A stretch of DNA of 23,371 bases, taken from NCBI GenBank assembly GCA_031367285.1, contig JANLPN010000481.1:1-23371 (forward strand), given 5' to 3'. Made by a program: the position numbers and the translations under genes. The stretch comes from CAISIP01 sp031367285 (GTDB lineage Bacteria > Pseudomonadota > Gammaproteobacteria > Burkholderiales > Burkholderiaceae_C). Positions 7,402 to 15,209 of the stretch are shown in pieces (within the stretch, counting starts at the first letter, position 1; each line of letters starts with the position of its first letter). Below the pieces are notes generated by a model, which did not search any database, was not told where the DNA came from, and saw nothing but the letters and a program-made list of their open reading frames with translations.

Positions 7402-8396
7402 CCACGGTGTTCGTTTCCCATCCAACGGACAAGTTGGCGCAGTATTTCGGCCCCAGGGCCACGCAGCAGTTGCAAGCCCTTGCCGGGGTGCGTTTCAACC
7501 TCGAGCCGCGCGACTTGTCGACCCCGGAACTGATCTCCGCGGCAGGTGGCTGTGACGCCCTGATCGCCTACCGGCAGACGCCCGGCCCGGAGCTGCTGTT
7601 TCAAGAACTGCCCGAGCTGGCGGCCTTCATCCGCTGCGCGGTCGACATCCGTACCGTCGATGTAGCGGCTGCCAGCGCGCACGGCGTGCTGGTGACCCAG
7701 ACTAGCGCAGGCTACGCGGCGGCCGTGGCCGAGTGGGCCGTCGCCGCCATGATCGATCTGGCGCGCGGCATCAGTCGTTATGCCGAGGCCTACCGCCACG
7801 GCCAGCCGGTCGCCCCGGCGATGGGCCGCGAGTTGCGTGGCTCCGCGCTTGGCGTGATCGGCTTTGGGCAGATTGCGCAGTACCTCGCCGATCTGGCGCT
7901 GGCGTTTGGCATGCGGGTCCTGGTCGCCACGCCGGAGGCGATAACACAACGCGCCGCTCTGCGCCAGGTGGCGCTGTCCGTGCTGCTGGCCGAATCGGAC
8001 TTCGTGGTCTGTCTGGCGTCTGCCAATGCCGAGACCGAAAATATGATGAACGCGCAGGCCTTCGCCGCCATGAAGCCCGGCGCGTTCTTCGTCAATGCAT
8101 CGCGTGGTGAACTGGTCGACGAGCAGGCTTTGCTACAGGCGCTGGAGTCCGGACAGCTGGCCGGCTGTGCGCTCGACGTGGGCCGTGCGCCCGACCAGAT
8201 GCCCGGCCCCGAACTGGCGCGCCACCCCCTGGTGCTGGCTGCGCCGCACATAGGCGGGCTCACCTTGCCGGCCATCGAACACCAGGCGCTGGAAACCGTG
8301 GCCCAGCTCGGCCGGTTGATCAAGGGCGAAATCCCGGCCGGCGCCGTCAATGCGCCCAGTGCTACGCGGCTGCGCCGCTGGAGCCGTGCCCCATGA
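7398..8396 (+). CDS. D-isomer specific 2-hydroxyacid dehydrogenase family protein
   Basis: A 332-residue NAD(P)-dependent oxidoreductase of the D-2-hydroxyacid dehydrogenase family. The nucleotide-binding loop is GFGQIA (residues 155-160), with Ala in place of the last Gly of GxGxxG. The catalytic Arg is in NASRGELVDEQAL (Arg236) and the catalytic His in APHIGG (His284). The usual Glu of the DVFxxEP segment is not obvious; the region reads DVGRAPDQMPGPELARHP, so the acid partner may be replaced by Asp or shifted. It overlaps lacI upstream and the hydrolase gene downstream by 4 bases each. It probably oxidises or reduces a 2-hydroxy acid brought in by the TRAP system; substrate unknown. Confidence 0.87.
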   Translation: MTTVFVSHPTDKLAQYFGPRATQQLQALAGVRFNLEPRDLSTPELISAAGGCDALIAYRQTPGPELLFQELPELAAFIRCAVDIRTVDVAAASAHGVLVTQTSAGYAAAVAEWAVAAMIDLARGISRYAEAYRHGQPVAPAMGRELRGSALGVIGFGQIAQYLADLALAFGMRVLVATPEAITQRAALRQVALSVLLAESDFVVCLASANAETENMMNAQAFAAMKPGAFFVNASRGELVDEQALLQALESGQLAGCALDVGRAPDQMPGPELARHPLVLAAPHIGGLTLPAIEHQALETVAQLGRLIKGEIPAGAVNAPSATRLRRWSRAP

Positions 8397-9199
8397 TTGC
8401 CTGGCCCGATGCCTGCGACTGCCACATGCACGTGTTCGAAGACGGATGGCCGCTCGCGCCCACTGCCACCTTCAAGCCGCCCCATGCACCAGCCAACGCC
8501 TACCGCATGGTGCAGCAGGTGCTGGGCCTGTCGCGTGTGGTGGTGGTCCAGCCCACCGGTTACGGCTTTGACAACGGATGCACGCTGGCCGCCATGGAGC
8601 AACTGGGGCAGGGTGCGCGTGGCGTGGCCGTAGTGCCGCCGGATGTTACGTCCGCCGAGCTGCAGCGCCTGCACACCGCCGGCATACGCGGTGTGCGCTA
8701 CATGATGCTGCCGGGCGGCGTGTTGCCGTGGGACAGCCTGGAGCCCATGGCCGCACGCATCAGCGCCCTGGGCTGGAACATCAACCTGCAACTCGACGGC
8801 CGGGAGTTGCCGCGGCATGAAGCCCTGCTGAGCCGCCTGCCGTGCAAGCTGGTGATCGACCACATAGCCAAATTTCTGGGGCCCACGCAGCCCGACGACG
8901 AGGCGCATCAGTGCCTGCGCCGCCTGCTGGATGCAGGCAATTGCTGGATCAAGATTTCGGCGCCGTACGAGAGCTCGGGCAGCGGCCCGCCGGCCTATGC
9001 GGACGTTGCGCCGCTGGCGCGATTGCTCGCCCTGAACTACCCCGAGCGCTGCCTGTGGGCCAGCAACTGGCCGCACCCCAACGTCAAGCCCGGGCCGTCC
9101 AACACCGCGCTGCTGGACTGGGCGCTGGAGTGTTTCGGGAGCGAAGCGTGCTGCCGCAGAATATTGGTCGATAACGCGGCGCGGATGTACGGGTTTTAA
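8393..9199 (+). CDS. Amidohydrolase_2 family TIM-barrel hydrolase or lactone isomerase
   Basis: A 268-residue cytoplasmic protein of the family containing 2-pyrone-4,6-dicarboxylate lactonase (LigI) and D-galactarolactone isomerase. It opens with CDCHMHVF, the His-x-His of strand 1, and APTATFKPPHAPANAYRMVQ, which I recall as typical of the lactonase/isomerase subgroup. It continues with VVQPTGYGFDN, GVRYMML, INLQLDG, VIDHIAKF, WIKISAPYE and LWASNWPHP. In the last, Asn occupies the position where many members have the catalytic or metal Asp (W-x-x-D-W-P-H). The gene overlaps the dehydrogenase by 4 bases and closes the operon. A role in hydrolysing or isomerising a sugar-acid lactone is inferred from family and neighbours. 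Confidence 0.85.
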   Translation: MIAWPDACDCHMHVFEDGWPLAPTATFKPPHAPANAYRMVQQVLGLSRVVVVQPTGYGFDNGCTLAAMEQLGQGARGVAVVPPDVTSAELQRLHTAGIRGVRYMMLPGGVLPWDSLEPMAARISALGWNINLQLDGRELPRHEALLSRLPCKLVIDHIAKFLGPTQPDDEAHQCLRRLLDAGNCWIKISAPYESSGSGPPAYADVAPLARLLALNYPERCLWASNWPHPNVKPGPSNTALLDWALECFGSEACCRRILVDNAARMYGF

Positions 9200-9241
9200 G
9201 GGGCAGGCGGGCTGTACTGGCCAGCGGCGGAGGCGGCACCG

Positions 9242-9286
9242 TTGACAGCCTCATTGTGATCACAGACAATTAAATTTGTGATCACA
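9242..9286 (+). promoter_or_regulatory. Promoter with paired TGTGATCACA operators (carboxypeptidase-gntR)
   Basis: TTGACA (9242-9247), 17-base spacer, GACAAT (9265-9270) forms a sigma70-type promoter. A perfect 10-base palindrome TGTGATCACA fills 9255-9264 between the boxes, and an identical copy lies at 9277-9286 over the expected start site, 22 bases or two helical turns further on. The same architecture recurs at 11191-11235. The obvious candidate binder is the GntR/FCD protein encoded at 10475-11158, which would then be autoregulated. The site is not a CRP consensus, as it lacks the 6-base gap. Confidence 0.8.
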
Positions 9287-9307
9287 TAAATCTGAAAGAC
9301 GGCGCCG

Positions 9308-10471
9308 ATGCAAAATCCGGTACGAATTACAAGCAATTTCGAGCAAGGCAAAATTGGCGTCCTCAATGCCGGGCGCGCCGATGTGATCGAGCTGGAGCTG
9401 CTGAAGGACAACGCCTCCGATTTCATCCAGTGGTTCTTGTTTCGGGTGACCGGAGCCAAGGGACGGCAGTTGCACATGCGCTTCGTGAATGCGCTGGTCT
9501 CCGATGCCAACAAGACCCTTGGCATGCCGGACATCTGGCCTGGCTACCAGGCGTTTGCGTCCTATGACCTGCGGAACTGGTTCCTGGTGCCCACGGTGAT
9601 CGACGCCGATGGCATGAAGGTGACTTTCACGCCGGCGCAGGACAGCGTCTACTTCGCGCAGTACCCGCCCTACTCGATGCAGCGGCACCGTGAACTGGTC
9701 GCGGGCGCGCTGCAGGACGCGCGCGTCAGCCTGACCGTGCTGGGCCAGACCCCGGATGGGCACGACATGGACCTGCTCAGGGTCGGCGAGCCTGCGCCGG
9801 GCAAGAAAGCGTGCTGGGTGGTCACGCGCCAGCATCCCAACGAAATCCAGGGTTCCTGGTGTGTCGAAGGTTTGCTGGAGCGGCTGCTGCTGAAGGAAGA
9901 CCCGTTCGCGCGCGCCTTGCTCGAGAAGGCCGTGTTCTACATCGTGCCGAACATGAATCCGGATGGCGCACGGCGCGGCAATACGCGTACCAACGCCCTG
10001 GGCTTCAATCTCAATCGCGAATGGCAGGTCGCCACGATGGATACAGCGCCGGAAGTGGTGCTGGTCAAGCAGGCCATGCAGGAGCGTGGCGTCGACTTCT
10101 TCCTGGATGTGCATGCCTGGTCCGGCACCGTGCCGTTCGCGCTGGGGCCGTACCACACACCCTCCATCACGCCCAGGCAGATCGACCTGAACAAGCGTTT
10201 CGAGATCGCGCTGGCTCGGGCCAATCCGGAATTCCAGGTCGGCAATCTCTACCCGGGCGGCGGCCCTCCACCGGGTGGCGCCTACCTGGAAATGTCCTGG
10301 AACTACGTGACCGAGAACCTCGGGGCGTTCGGGCTGCTGTACGAACTCATCTTCAAGAACAACGAGAAGCGACCCGATCCGGTAGCCGGCTGGTCGCCCG
10401 AAAAGTGCAAATACTTCGGCCACAGCACGCTGGAAGCCTTGCACGAGATCATCGACGACCTGGGGTCTTGA
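9308..10471 (+). CDS. M14 family zinc carboxypeptidase (cytosolic carboxypeptidase-like)
   Basis: A 387-residue metallopeptidase without a signal peptide, hence probably cytoplasmic. Residues about 1-130 form the N-terminal beta domain seen in the cytosolic carboxypeptidase (M14D-like) subgroup (FIQWFLFRV, then DLRNWFLVPT and YFAQYPPYS). The peptidase domain has the zinc ligands His176 and Glu179 in RQHPNEIQG, the substrate-binding NLNRE segment, His269 in DVHAWSG and the probable catalytic Glu346 in LLYELIF. It likely removes a C-terminal residue from, or cleaves an amide of, a small imported substrate. It is the first gene after an operator-bearing promoter, and gntR follows 3 bases after its stop. 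Confidence 0.88.
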   Translation: MQNPVRITSNFEQGKIGVLNAGRADVIELELLKDNASDFIQWFLFRVTGAKGRQLHMRFVNALVSDANKTLGMPDIWPGYQAFASYDLRNWFLVPTVIDADGMKVTFTPAQDSVYFAQYPPYSMQRHRELVAGALQDARVSLTVLGQTPDGHDMDLLRVGEPAPGKKACWVVTRQHPNEIQGSWCVEGLLERLLLKEDPFARALLEKAVFYIVPNMNPDGARRGNTRTNALGFNLNREWQVATMDTAPEVVLVKQAMQERGVDFFLDVHAWSGTVPFALGPYHTPSITPRQIDLNKRFEIALARANPEFQVGNLYPGGGPPPGGAYLEMSWNYVTENLGAFGLLYELIFKNNEKRPDPVAGWSPEKCKYFGHSTLEALHEIIDDLGS

Positions 10472-10474
10472 ATC

Positions 10475-11158
10475 TTGAGCGCCAAAACCGGAGCCACCGC
10501 GCCTGGGACCGTGCAGACCCAGATCGCGGCCAAGTTGCGCGAGGCCATCGTCCAGGGCCGTTTTCTTCCTGGCGAGGCGCTGAAGATCCGCGACATCGCC
10601 GAGGCCTTCGGCACCAGTACGCAGCCCGTGCGCGGGGCCATCAAGCATCTCGTGGCCGAGCAGGCACTGGAGGCCTTGCCCAACCGGTCAGCGCGTGTCC
10701 CCCTGCTGAGGGCCGAGAAGCTCGAAGACCTCACGCAAGTCCGCATCGCCGTGGAGGGCCTGGCGGTCGCCCTGGCGGTGAAGAACGTCGGCGCCAAGGA
10801 CATCGCGCGCCTGAAGAAAATCCTCAACCTGCGTCCGCGGGACGAGGCGGAGCACTTGGCCAACCACCGCGATTTCCATTTCTCGCTGTACCGGCTCTCG
10901 GGCTCCACCACATTGATGCCGATTATCGAAAGCCTCTGGCTCCAGCTCGGGCCCTATTTGCGGCAAGCGACCCACGTGGTGATAGGGCAGAGCATGGAAG
11001 ACCAGTACCACCTGGCGTTGATCGATGCGCTGGAGCGCGGCGACGACCGCGCGGCACGCAAGGCCGTGGAGTCGGACATCCGGGGTTCGGCGCAATTGTT
11101 TTCGAGCCTGGCTCCGGAGCGCAGCGGCATGGAATGGCTGGGGCCGAGCTTGAGTTGA
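10475..11158 (+). CDS. GntR family transcriptional regulator (FadR/FCD subfamily)
   Basis: A 227-residue regulator with an N-terminal winged helix (QTQIAAKLREAIVQGRFLPG at about 13-32, then LKIRDIAEAFGTSTQPVRGA) and an all-helical C-terminal FCD ligand domain. The FCD hallmarks are the histidine-bearing NHRDFHFSLYRLSGS (about 131-145) and DQYHLALIDALERGD (about 175-189), likely metal and ligand contacts. TTG at 10475 is the only near start after the in-frame stop at 10469; a weak GGGGT lies ahead of it, and GTG at 10511 is the alternative. It is translationally close to the carboxypeptidase gene. It is proposed to bind the four TGTGATCACA copies at the two nearby promoters, probably as a repressor relieved by a pathway intermediate. 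Confidence 0.9.
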   Translation: MSAKTGATAPGTVQTQIAAKLREAIVQGRFLPGEALKIRDIAEAFGTSTQPVRGAIKHLVAEQALEALPNRSARVPLLRAEKLEDLTQVRIAVEGLAVALAVKNVGAKDIARLKKILNLRPRDEAEHLANHRDFHFSLYRLSGSTTLMPIIESLWLQLGPYLRQATHVVIGQSMEDQYHLALIDALERGDDRAARKAVESDIRGSAQLFSSLAPERSGMEWLGPSLS

Positions 11159-11190
11159 TTTTCATGCAAACCGCTTATGTCATCCGCTTG

Positions 11191-11235
11191 TTGACAGATA
11201 TTTTGTGATCACAGATAATTATTTATGTGATCACA
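11191..11235 (+). promoter_or_regulatory. Promoter with paired TGTGATCACA operators (reductase-ABC operon)
   Basis: TTGACA (11191-11196), 17-base spacer, GATAAT (11214-11219) is a strong sigma70-type promoter. TGTGATCACA occurs at 11204-11213 inside the spacer and at 11226-11235 just downstream of the -10. All distances match those at 9242-9286: 7 bases from -35 to the first palindrome and 22 bases between palindromes. The intervening bases differ, so the conservation is of function rather than of a recent long duplication. Confidence 0.85.
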
Positions 11236-11262
11236 TATTGGCCGAATTCCAAGGATGGAAAC

Positions 11263-12333
11263 ATGCAGCGCATCGAACGCATCGAGCTGGCACCGGAATA
11301 CCGGATATCCCGGCTGCTCAAGGGAGGCTGGCACCTTTCCAGTGGCCACAACGCGTCGGTCGAGCGCCGGCAGGCCATCGACGACATGGCGGCCTTCGTC
11401 GAGGCCGGTTTCACCTCCTTCGACTGTGCCGACCATTACCTGGGCGTGGAGCAGATGATTGGCGACTTTCGCCGCGTCTACCCCGAACTGGGCGACAAGG
11501 TGCAGGTGCACACCAAGTACGTGCCCGATCTGGACCAGCTGGCAAGCCTGAAGCCGGCCGATACGGTGGCCATCGTCGAGCGTTCCATGCGCCGCCTGGG
11601 CGTCGAATGCCTGGACCTGGTGCAGTTTTTCTGGTGGGACTCCACCATTCCCGGCGCTGCCGCAACCCTAAGTGTGCTCGGTGACTTGCGCAAGGCCGGC
11701 AAGATCCGCCACCTGGGCGTCACCAACTTCGGCGTTGCGCAGTTGGCCCCGCTGGTGGAATCCGGCGTACCGATCCTGGTGCACCAGTTGCAGTATTCGC
11801 TGGTGGACCGCCGCGTCGAAAACGGCATGCTCGACTACTGCGGCAAGAACGGCATTCGTATCCTGACCTACGGGCATCTGCTGGGGGGCTTCATGTCGGA
11901 AACCTGGCTGGGCCAGCCCGAACCGGGCGAACCCTATGCCAACCGCAGCCACCGCAAATACAAGCTGATCATCGAGGACTTCGGCGGCTGGGCGCTGTTC
12001 CAGGAATTGCTGGCGGCCCTGATCAAGGTGGGCCGGCGCTACGGCGTCGGCCCAGGCGAAGTCGCGCTGCGCTGGACGCTCGACCAGGCGCTCGTGGCCG
12101 GCTGCATCGTCGGCGCCACCTCGACGCGTTATTTGAAGCGCAATACCGAAGTGTTCGGCTTCCGGCTCAGCCAACAGGATCTGCTCGAAATCGACGCCAT
12201 CTGCGAGCGCCGCATCGGCCCGTCCGGCGACATCTACGCGCTGGAAAACGATCGCCAGGGCAAACACGGCCGCATCATGCGCCAGAACCAGAACCAGATG
12301 GAGGACCAGCCATGGACCCAGTCCGCGCCATGA
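11263..12333 (+). CDS. Aldo/keto reductase family protein
   Basis: A 356-residue TIM-barrel oxidoreductase of the aldo/keto reductase superfamily. It contains GFTSFDCADHYLG (Asp54 and Tyr59 of the catalytic tetrad), HTKY (Lys85), IRHLGVTNFG, the NADPH-side block VALRWTLDQALVAGCIVGAT, and a late R/N-rich tail. The fourth tetrad residue, His in the usual DLYLIHWP, is replaced: the segment reads LDLVQFFWWD with Phe123 in that place. It may therefore have altered activity (isomerase, dehydratase or another redox role). The ATG at 11263 is chosen because AAGGA lies at 11251-11255; the upstream GTG at 11227 falls inside the operator. First gene of the second GntR-controlled operon. Confidence 0.85.
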   Translation: MQRIERIELAPEYRISRLLKGGWHLSSGHNASVERRQAIDDMAAFVEAGFTSFDCADHYLGVEQMIGDFRRVYPELGDKVQVHTKYVPDLDQLASLKPADTVAIVERSMRRLGVECLDLVQFFWWDSTIPGAAATLSVLGDLRKAGKIRHLGVTNFGVAQLAPLVESGVPILVHQLQYSLVDRRVENGMLDYCGKNGIRILTYGHLLGGFMSETWLGQPEPGEPYANRSHRKYKLIIEDFGGWALFQELLAALIKVGRRYGVGPGEVALRWTLDQALVAGCIVGATSTRYLKRNTEVFGFRLSQQDLLEIDAICERRIGPSGDIYALENDRQGKHGRIMRQNQNQMEDQPWTQSAP

Positions 12334-12701
12334 GTGTTTCCTCGGCCTCCACGGCAGACGGCGAGTTCAGTCTGTACGACCTCAGCATCACGGTCGAACA
12401 CGTCGGCGCGCGTTGCACCTGCGCCATGGCGGTTGGCGATAGGTTTGCGCTCAAGGGTGGCAAGATTTCCATCCCGGGCGACAGGAACTTCTGCCTGTAC
12501 GCCCTGCAGGCCGTGATCCCGCTGCTGCCGGCCAAACAACGCATGAACCGGCCGGCGGACTGGATGGAGACGGATTCCGTATGCACCTGTCCGGACCCGG
12601 CGTGTGGCCTGCTGATGCGGATCAACCGCGACCAGGTAACGACCTTCCGGCACGACGACGTGAGCGCGTTGCCGTGGGACGAAGTGAAACCCAAAGACTG
12701 A
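12312..12701 (+). CDS. TIGR04076 family-like uncharacterised protein
   Basis: A 129-residue protein resembling the small TIGR04076 family of unknown function. It has a beta-rich start (YDLSITVEHVG, then RCTCAMAVGDRFALKGGKIS), a central FCLYALQAVIPLLPAKQRMN and a Cys-rich end, VCTCPDPACGLLMRI. Cysteines at about residues 36, 38, 64, 92, 94 and 98 could bind a metal or form a redox pair. The ATG at 12312 has GGAGG at the right distance and overlaps the reductase by 22 bases; ATG 12330, with an ATGA overlap, is the alternative. Placement between reductase and transporter suggests a pathway role, but nothing specific is known. Confidence 0.65.
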   Translation: MDPVRAMSVSSASTADGEFSLYDLSITVEHVGARCTCAMAVGDRFALKGGKISIPGDRNFCLYALQAVIPLLPAKQRMNRPADWMETDSVCTCPDPACGLLMRINRDQVTTFRHDDVSALPWDEVKPKD

Positions 12702-12736
12702 ATGTGATGACCCATCAACCACCCAGAGGATGATTC

Positions 12737-14245
12737 ATGAAAACCTTGCTTAAAGCCCTTTTCGTCGTTGTGTTGCTGGCCACGGGTGCGGCCCAGGCGC
12801 AGCGAGCGCAGAACGCCCTTACCTGGGGATTCGAGACCGAGATCGAAACGCTGGATCCTTATGCCACCGGCAAAGGCACGGTGCAGCTCGTGATCCGCAA
12901 CATCCTGGAGAACCTCGTGGTGCGGGACGTGGCGGGCGTGGCCAAGCCGGCGCTGGCCACCTCCTGGAGACAGGTGAACGACACCACCATCGAGTTCACG
13001 CTTCGCAGGGGCGTGACCTTCCATAACGGCCAGCCGTTCGATGCCGATGACGTGGTCTATAGCGTGGGCTACGTCAAGAAGCCGGAGTCGAAAATCTCGT
13101 CGCAGGGCGACTACGGCTTTATCGCGCGGGCCGAGAAGGTCGATGCCTACAAGGTCAACCTGATCCTTACCGCGCCGACGCCCTCCGCCATCGACCGGCT
13201 GACCCAGACCTTGTACATCGTGCCGCGTGTCGCGCATGCCGCGACGCCCCAGGCGCAGTGGGGCGCCAAGCCCATCGGCACCGGCCCCTACACCGTGGCC
13301 GGTTTCGAAGCCGGGCGCAAGGTGGAGATGGCGCGAAACCCCAACTACTACAAGGCCGACTGGGGTACGCCGCGCCTGGACCGGATCACGGTAGTCTCCA
13401 TTCCCGACGCCCAGACGCGTATTGCCGAACTCACCAGCGGCAAGGTCGATTTCGTCTGGATCGTGGCACCCGACCAGATGGAGCAACTCAAGGGCAAGAG
13501 CAACATCACCACGGCTACCGGCGAGTCGAACACCATCACCTTCCTGTCGATGGATTCAAGCGCGCGCAGTGGGCCCAACCCGATGCAGGACAAGAATGTG
13601 CGCCTGGCCATTTCGCATGCGATTGACCGCAAGGCCATCAGCCAGGTGCTGCGCGGTGGCAGCAGCGTGGTAATCCATTCACCGTGCCATCCGCAGCAGT
13701 TCGGCTGCGCGCAGGACGTGGTGGCCTATCCGCACGACCTGGCCAAGGCCAAGGCCTTCATGAAAGCCTCTGCCTATCCGAACGGCTTTGAGACCAGCAT
13801 CGCGGCCTTCACCGAAAGCGGCCCGGTGGCCGAGGCCATCATCGGCGACCTGCGCGAGATCGGCATCAAGGCCAAGCTGGACTTCCGCGAGACGTCGGCC
13901 TGGGTCAAGGACTTCTTCGCCGGCAAGTTCATGCTCTCCGTCGTGCCATGGCCGTCCAGCGGCGTGAAAGATGTGTCCGCCCTGGTGCCGGTCTTTTTCC
14001 AGGGCGGGCAGGGCGACTATGCACGCGATGCGGAGGTCATCAACTGGTTCAAGTCGGGCAGCAGCATCAGCGATGCCAACGAACGCAAGCGCCTGTACCG
14101 CCTGGGCTTCGACAAGCTGGCGCGTGAGGCGCTGGACGTGCCGCTCATGACCAACATCACCAACTACGCTTACCGCACCGGCCTGGACTTCACGCCGGCG
14201 GCGGACGGCTACCCGCTGATGTACATGGCGGGCTGGAAGAAGTAG
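12737..14245 (+). CDS. ABC transporter substrate-binding protein (peptide/nickel, SBP_bac_5 type)
   Basis: A 502-residue periplasmic binding protein of the DppA/OppA class, feeding the permeases and ATPase encoded next. It starts with a Sec signal peptide (KTLLKALFVVVLLATGAAQA, cleavage probably before Gln22). Family blocks are the N-terminal TWGFETEIETLDPYATGKGT, ATSWRQVNDTTIEFTLRRGV, FHNGQPFDADDVVYSVGYVK (about 96-115), GTGPYTVAGFEAGRKVEMAR, and RIAELTSGKVDFVWIVAPDQ (about 230-249). The ribosome binding site AGAGGA is at 12725-12730. The ligand could be a short peptide, opine or amide-like compound; the sequence does not decide. Confidence 0.93.
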   Translation: MKTLLKALFVVVLLATGAAQAQRAQNALTWGFETEIETLDPYATGKGTVQLVIRNILENLVVRDVAGVAKPALATSWRQVNDTTIEFTLRRGVTFHNGQPFDADDVVYSVGYVKKPESKISSQGDYGFIARAEKVDAYKVNLILTAPTPSAIDRLTQTLYIVPRVAHAATPQAQWGAKPIGTGPYTVAGFEAGRKVEMARNPNYYKADWGTPRLDRITVVSIPDAQTRIAELTSGKVDFVWIVAPDQMEQLKGKSNITTATGESNTITFLSMDSSARSGPNPMQDKNVRLAISHAIDRKAISQVLRGGSSVVIHSPCHPQQFGCAQDVVAYPHDLAKAKAFMKASAYPNGFETSIAAFTESGPVAEAIIGDLREIGIKAKLDFRETSAWVKDFFAGKFMLSVVPWPSSGVKDVSALVPVFFQGGQGDYARDAEVINWFKSGSSISDANERKRLYRLGFDKLAREALDVPLMTNITNYAYRTGLDFTPAADGYPLMYMAGWKK

Positions 14246-14280
14246 GCCTGCGCGCAGACGCCAACCAAGCCCGCTCCACC

Positions 14281-15198
14281 GTGCTGCGCTTCCTTGCCGG
14301 AAAACTGATCGAAGCCGTGTTGGTCTGCATCACGGTGTCGATCATCACCTTCGCGCTGATCCACTGGACCGGCGACCTGGCCGTGTCCATCGGCGGCATG
14401 GACGCCAGCAAGGAGCAGGTCGAACAACTGCGCAGGCTCTATGGCCTGGACCGTTCCGCGGTGGCACAGTACGCCGACTGGGCCGGCCGCGCCTTGCGGG
14501 GTGATTTCGGCACCTCCTTCTTCTCGAAGGAAGACGTATTCCCGCTCATCCTGTCGCGCCTGCCCGTCACCGTGGCGCTGGCGTTCCTGTCGCTGGGGCT
14601 CGGCTTGCTGATTGCGGTGCCGCTGGGGGTCGTCGCCGCCACGCGGCCCGGCTCGTGCATCGACCGCGTCGCGCTCTCGCTGGCGGTGCTGGGCCAGGCC
14701 ATGCCGTCGTACTGGACCGCGCTGTTGCTGATCCTGCTTTTCGGTGTGCAGTTGCAGGTGCTTCCGATCTCGGGTACCGACAGCTGGCAGAGCTTCGTGC
14801 TGCCGACCATCGCCCTGGGCTGGTTCGTGATGCCGGTGCTCATGCGCCTGGCCCGCGCCGGGATGATCGACGTATTGGCGGCCGACTACGTGCGCACCGC
14901 GCGGGCCAAAGGCCTGCCGCGCCGGGTCGTATTGTTCAAACATGCCTTGCGCAACGCCATCATGCCGGTGGTGGCGGTGGCCGCGGTGCAACTGGGTTTC
15001 CTGCTGGGTGGCTCCATCGTGGTCGAAAGCGTGTTCGCGCTGAATGGCGTGGGCCTGCTGGCCTGGAACGCCATCCAGCGCTCCGACTTTCCGGTGGTGC
15101 AGGCGATCGTGCTGATCGTCGCCTTCCTGTTCGTCGTGCTCAACCTGTTGGCCGACCTCATCAACGCGTTACTTGATCCGCGGATCCGGGTTGCATAG
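14281..15198 (+). CDS. ABC transporter permease (DppB type)
   Basis: A 305-residue inner-membrane permease with about six hydrophobic segments, beginning FLAGKLIEAVLVCITVSIIT. The ATPase-docking EAA loop is ADYVRTARAKGLPRRVVLFK (about 201-220), followed by HALRNAIMPVV. The start is a GTG without a clear ribosome binding site, 35 bases after the binding-protein stop; no better in-frame start is nearby. It pairs with the next permease to form the channel. Confidence 0.9.
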   Translation: MLRFLAGKLIEAVLVCITVSIITFALIHWTGDLAVSIGGMDASKEQVEQLRRLYGLDRSAVAQYADWAGRALRGDFGTSFFSKEDVFPLILSRLPVTVALAFLSLGLGLLIAVPLGVVAATRPGSCIDRVALSLAVLGQAMPSYWTALLLILLFGVQLQVLPISGTDSWQSFVLPTIALGWFVMPVLMRLARAGMIDVLAADYVRTARAKGLPRRVVLFKHALRNAIMPVVAVAAVQLGFLLGGSIVVESVFALNGVGLLAWNAIQRSDFPVVQAIVLIVAFLFVVLNLLADLINALLDPRIRVA

Positions 15199-15209
15199 CC
15201 GAGCCGCAG

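Noticed and set aside
9255..11235. TGTGATCACA as CRP (cAMP receptor) sites
   Set aside because: CRP sites have TGTGA-N6-TCACA; here the half-sites abut with no gap, and a GntR gene lies between the copies.
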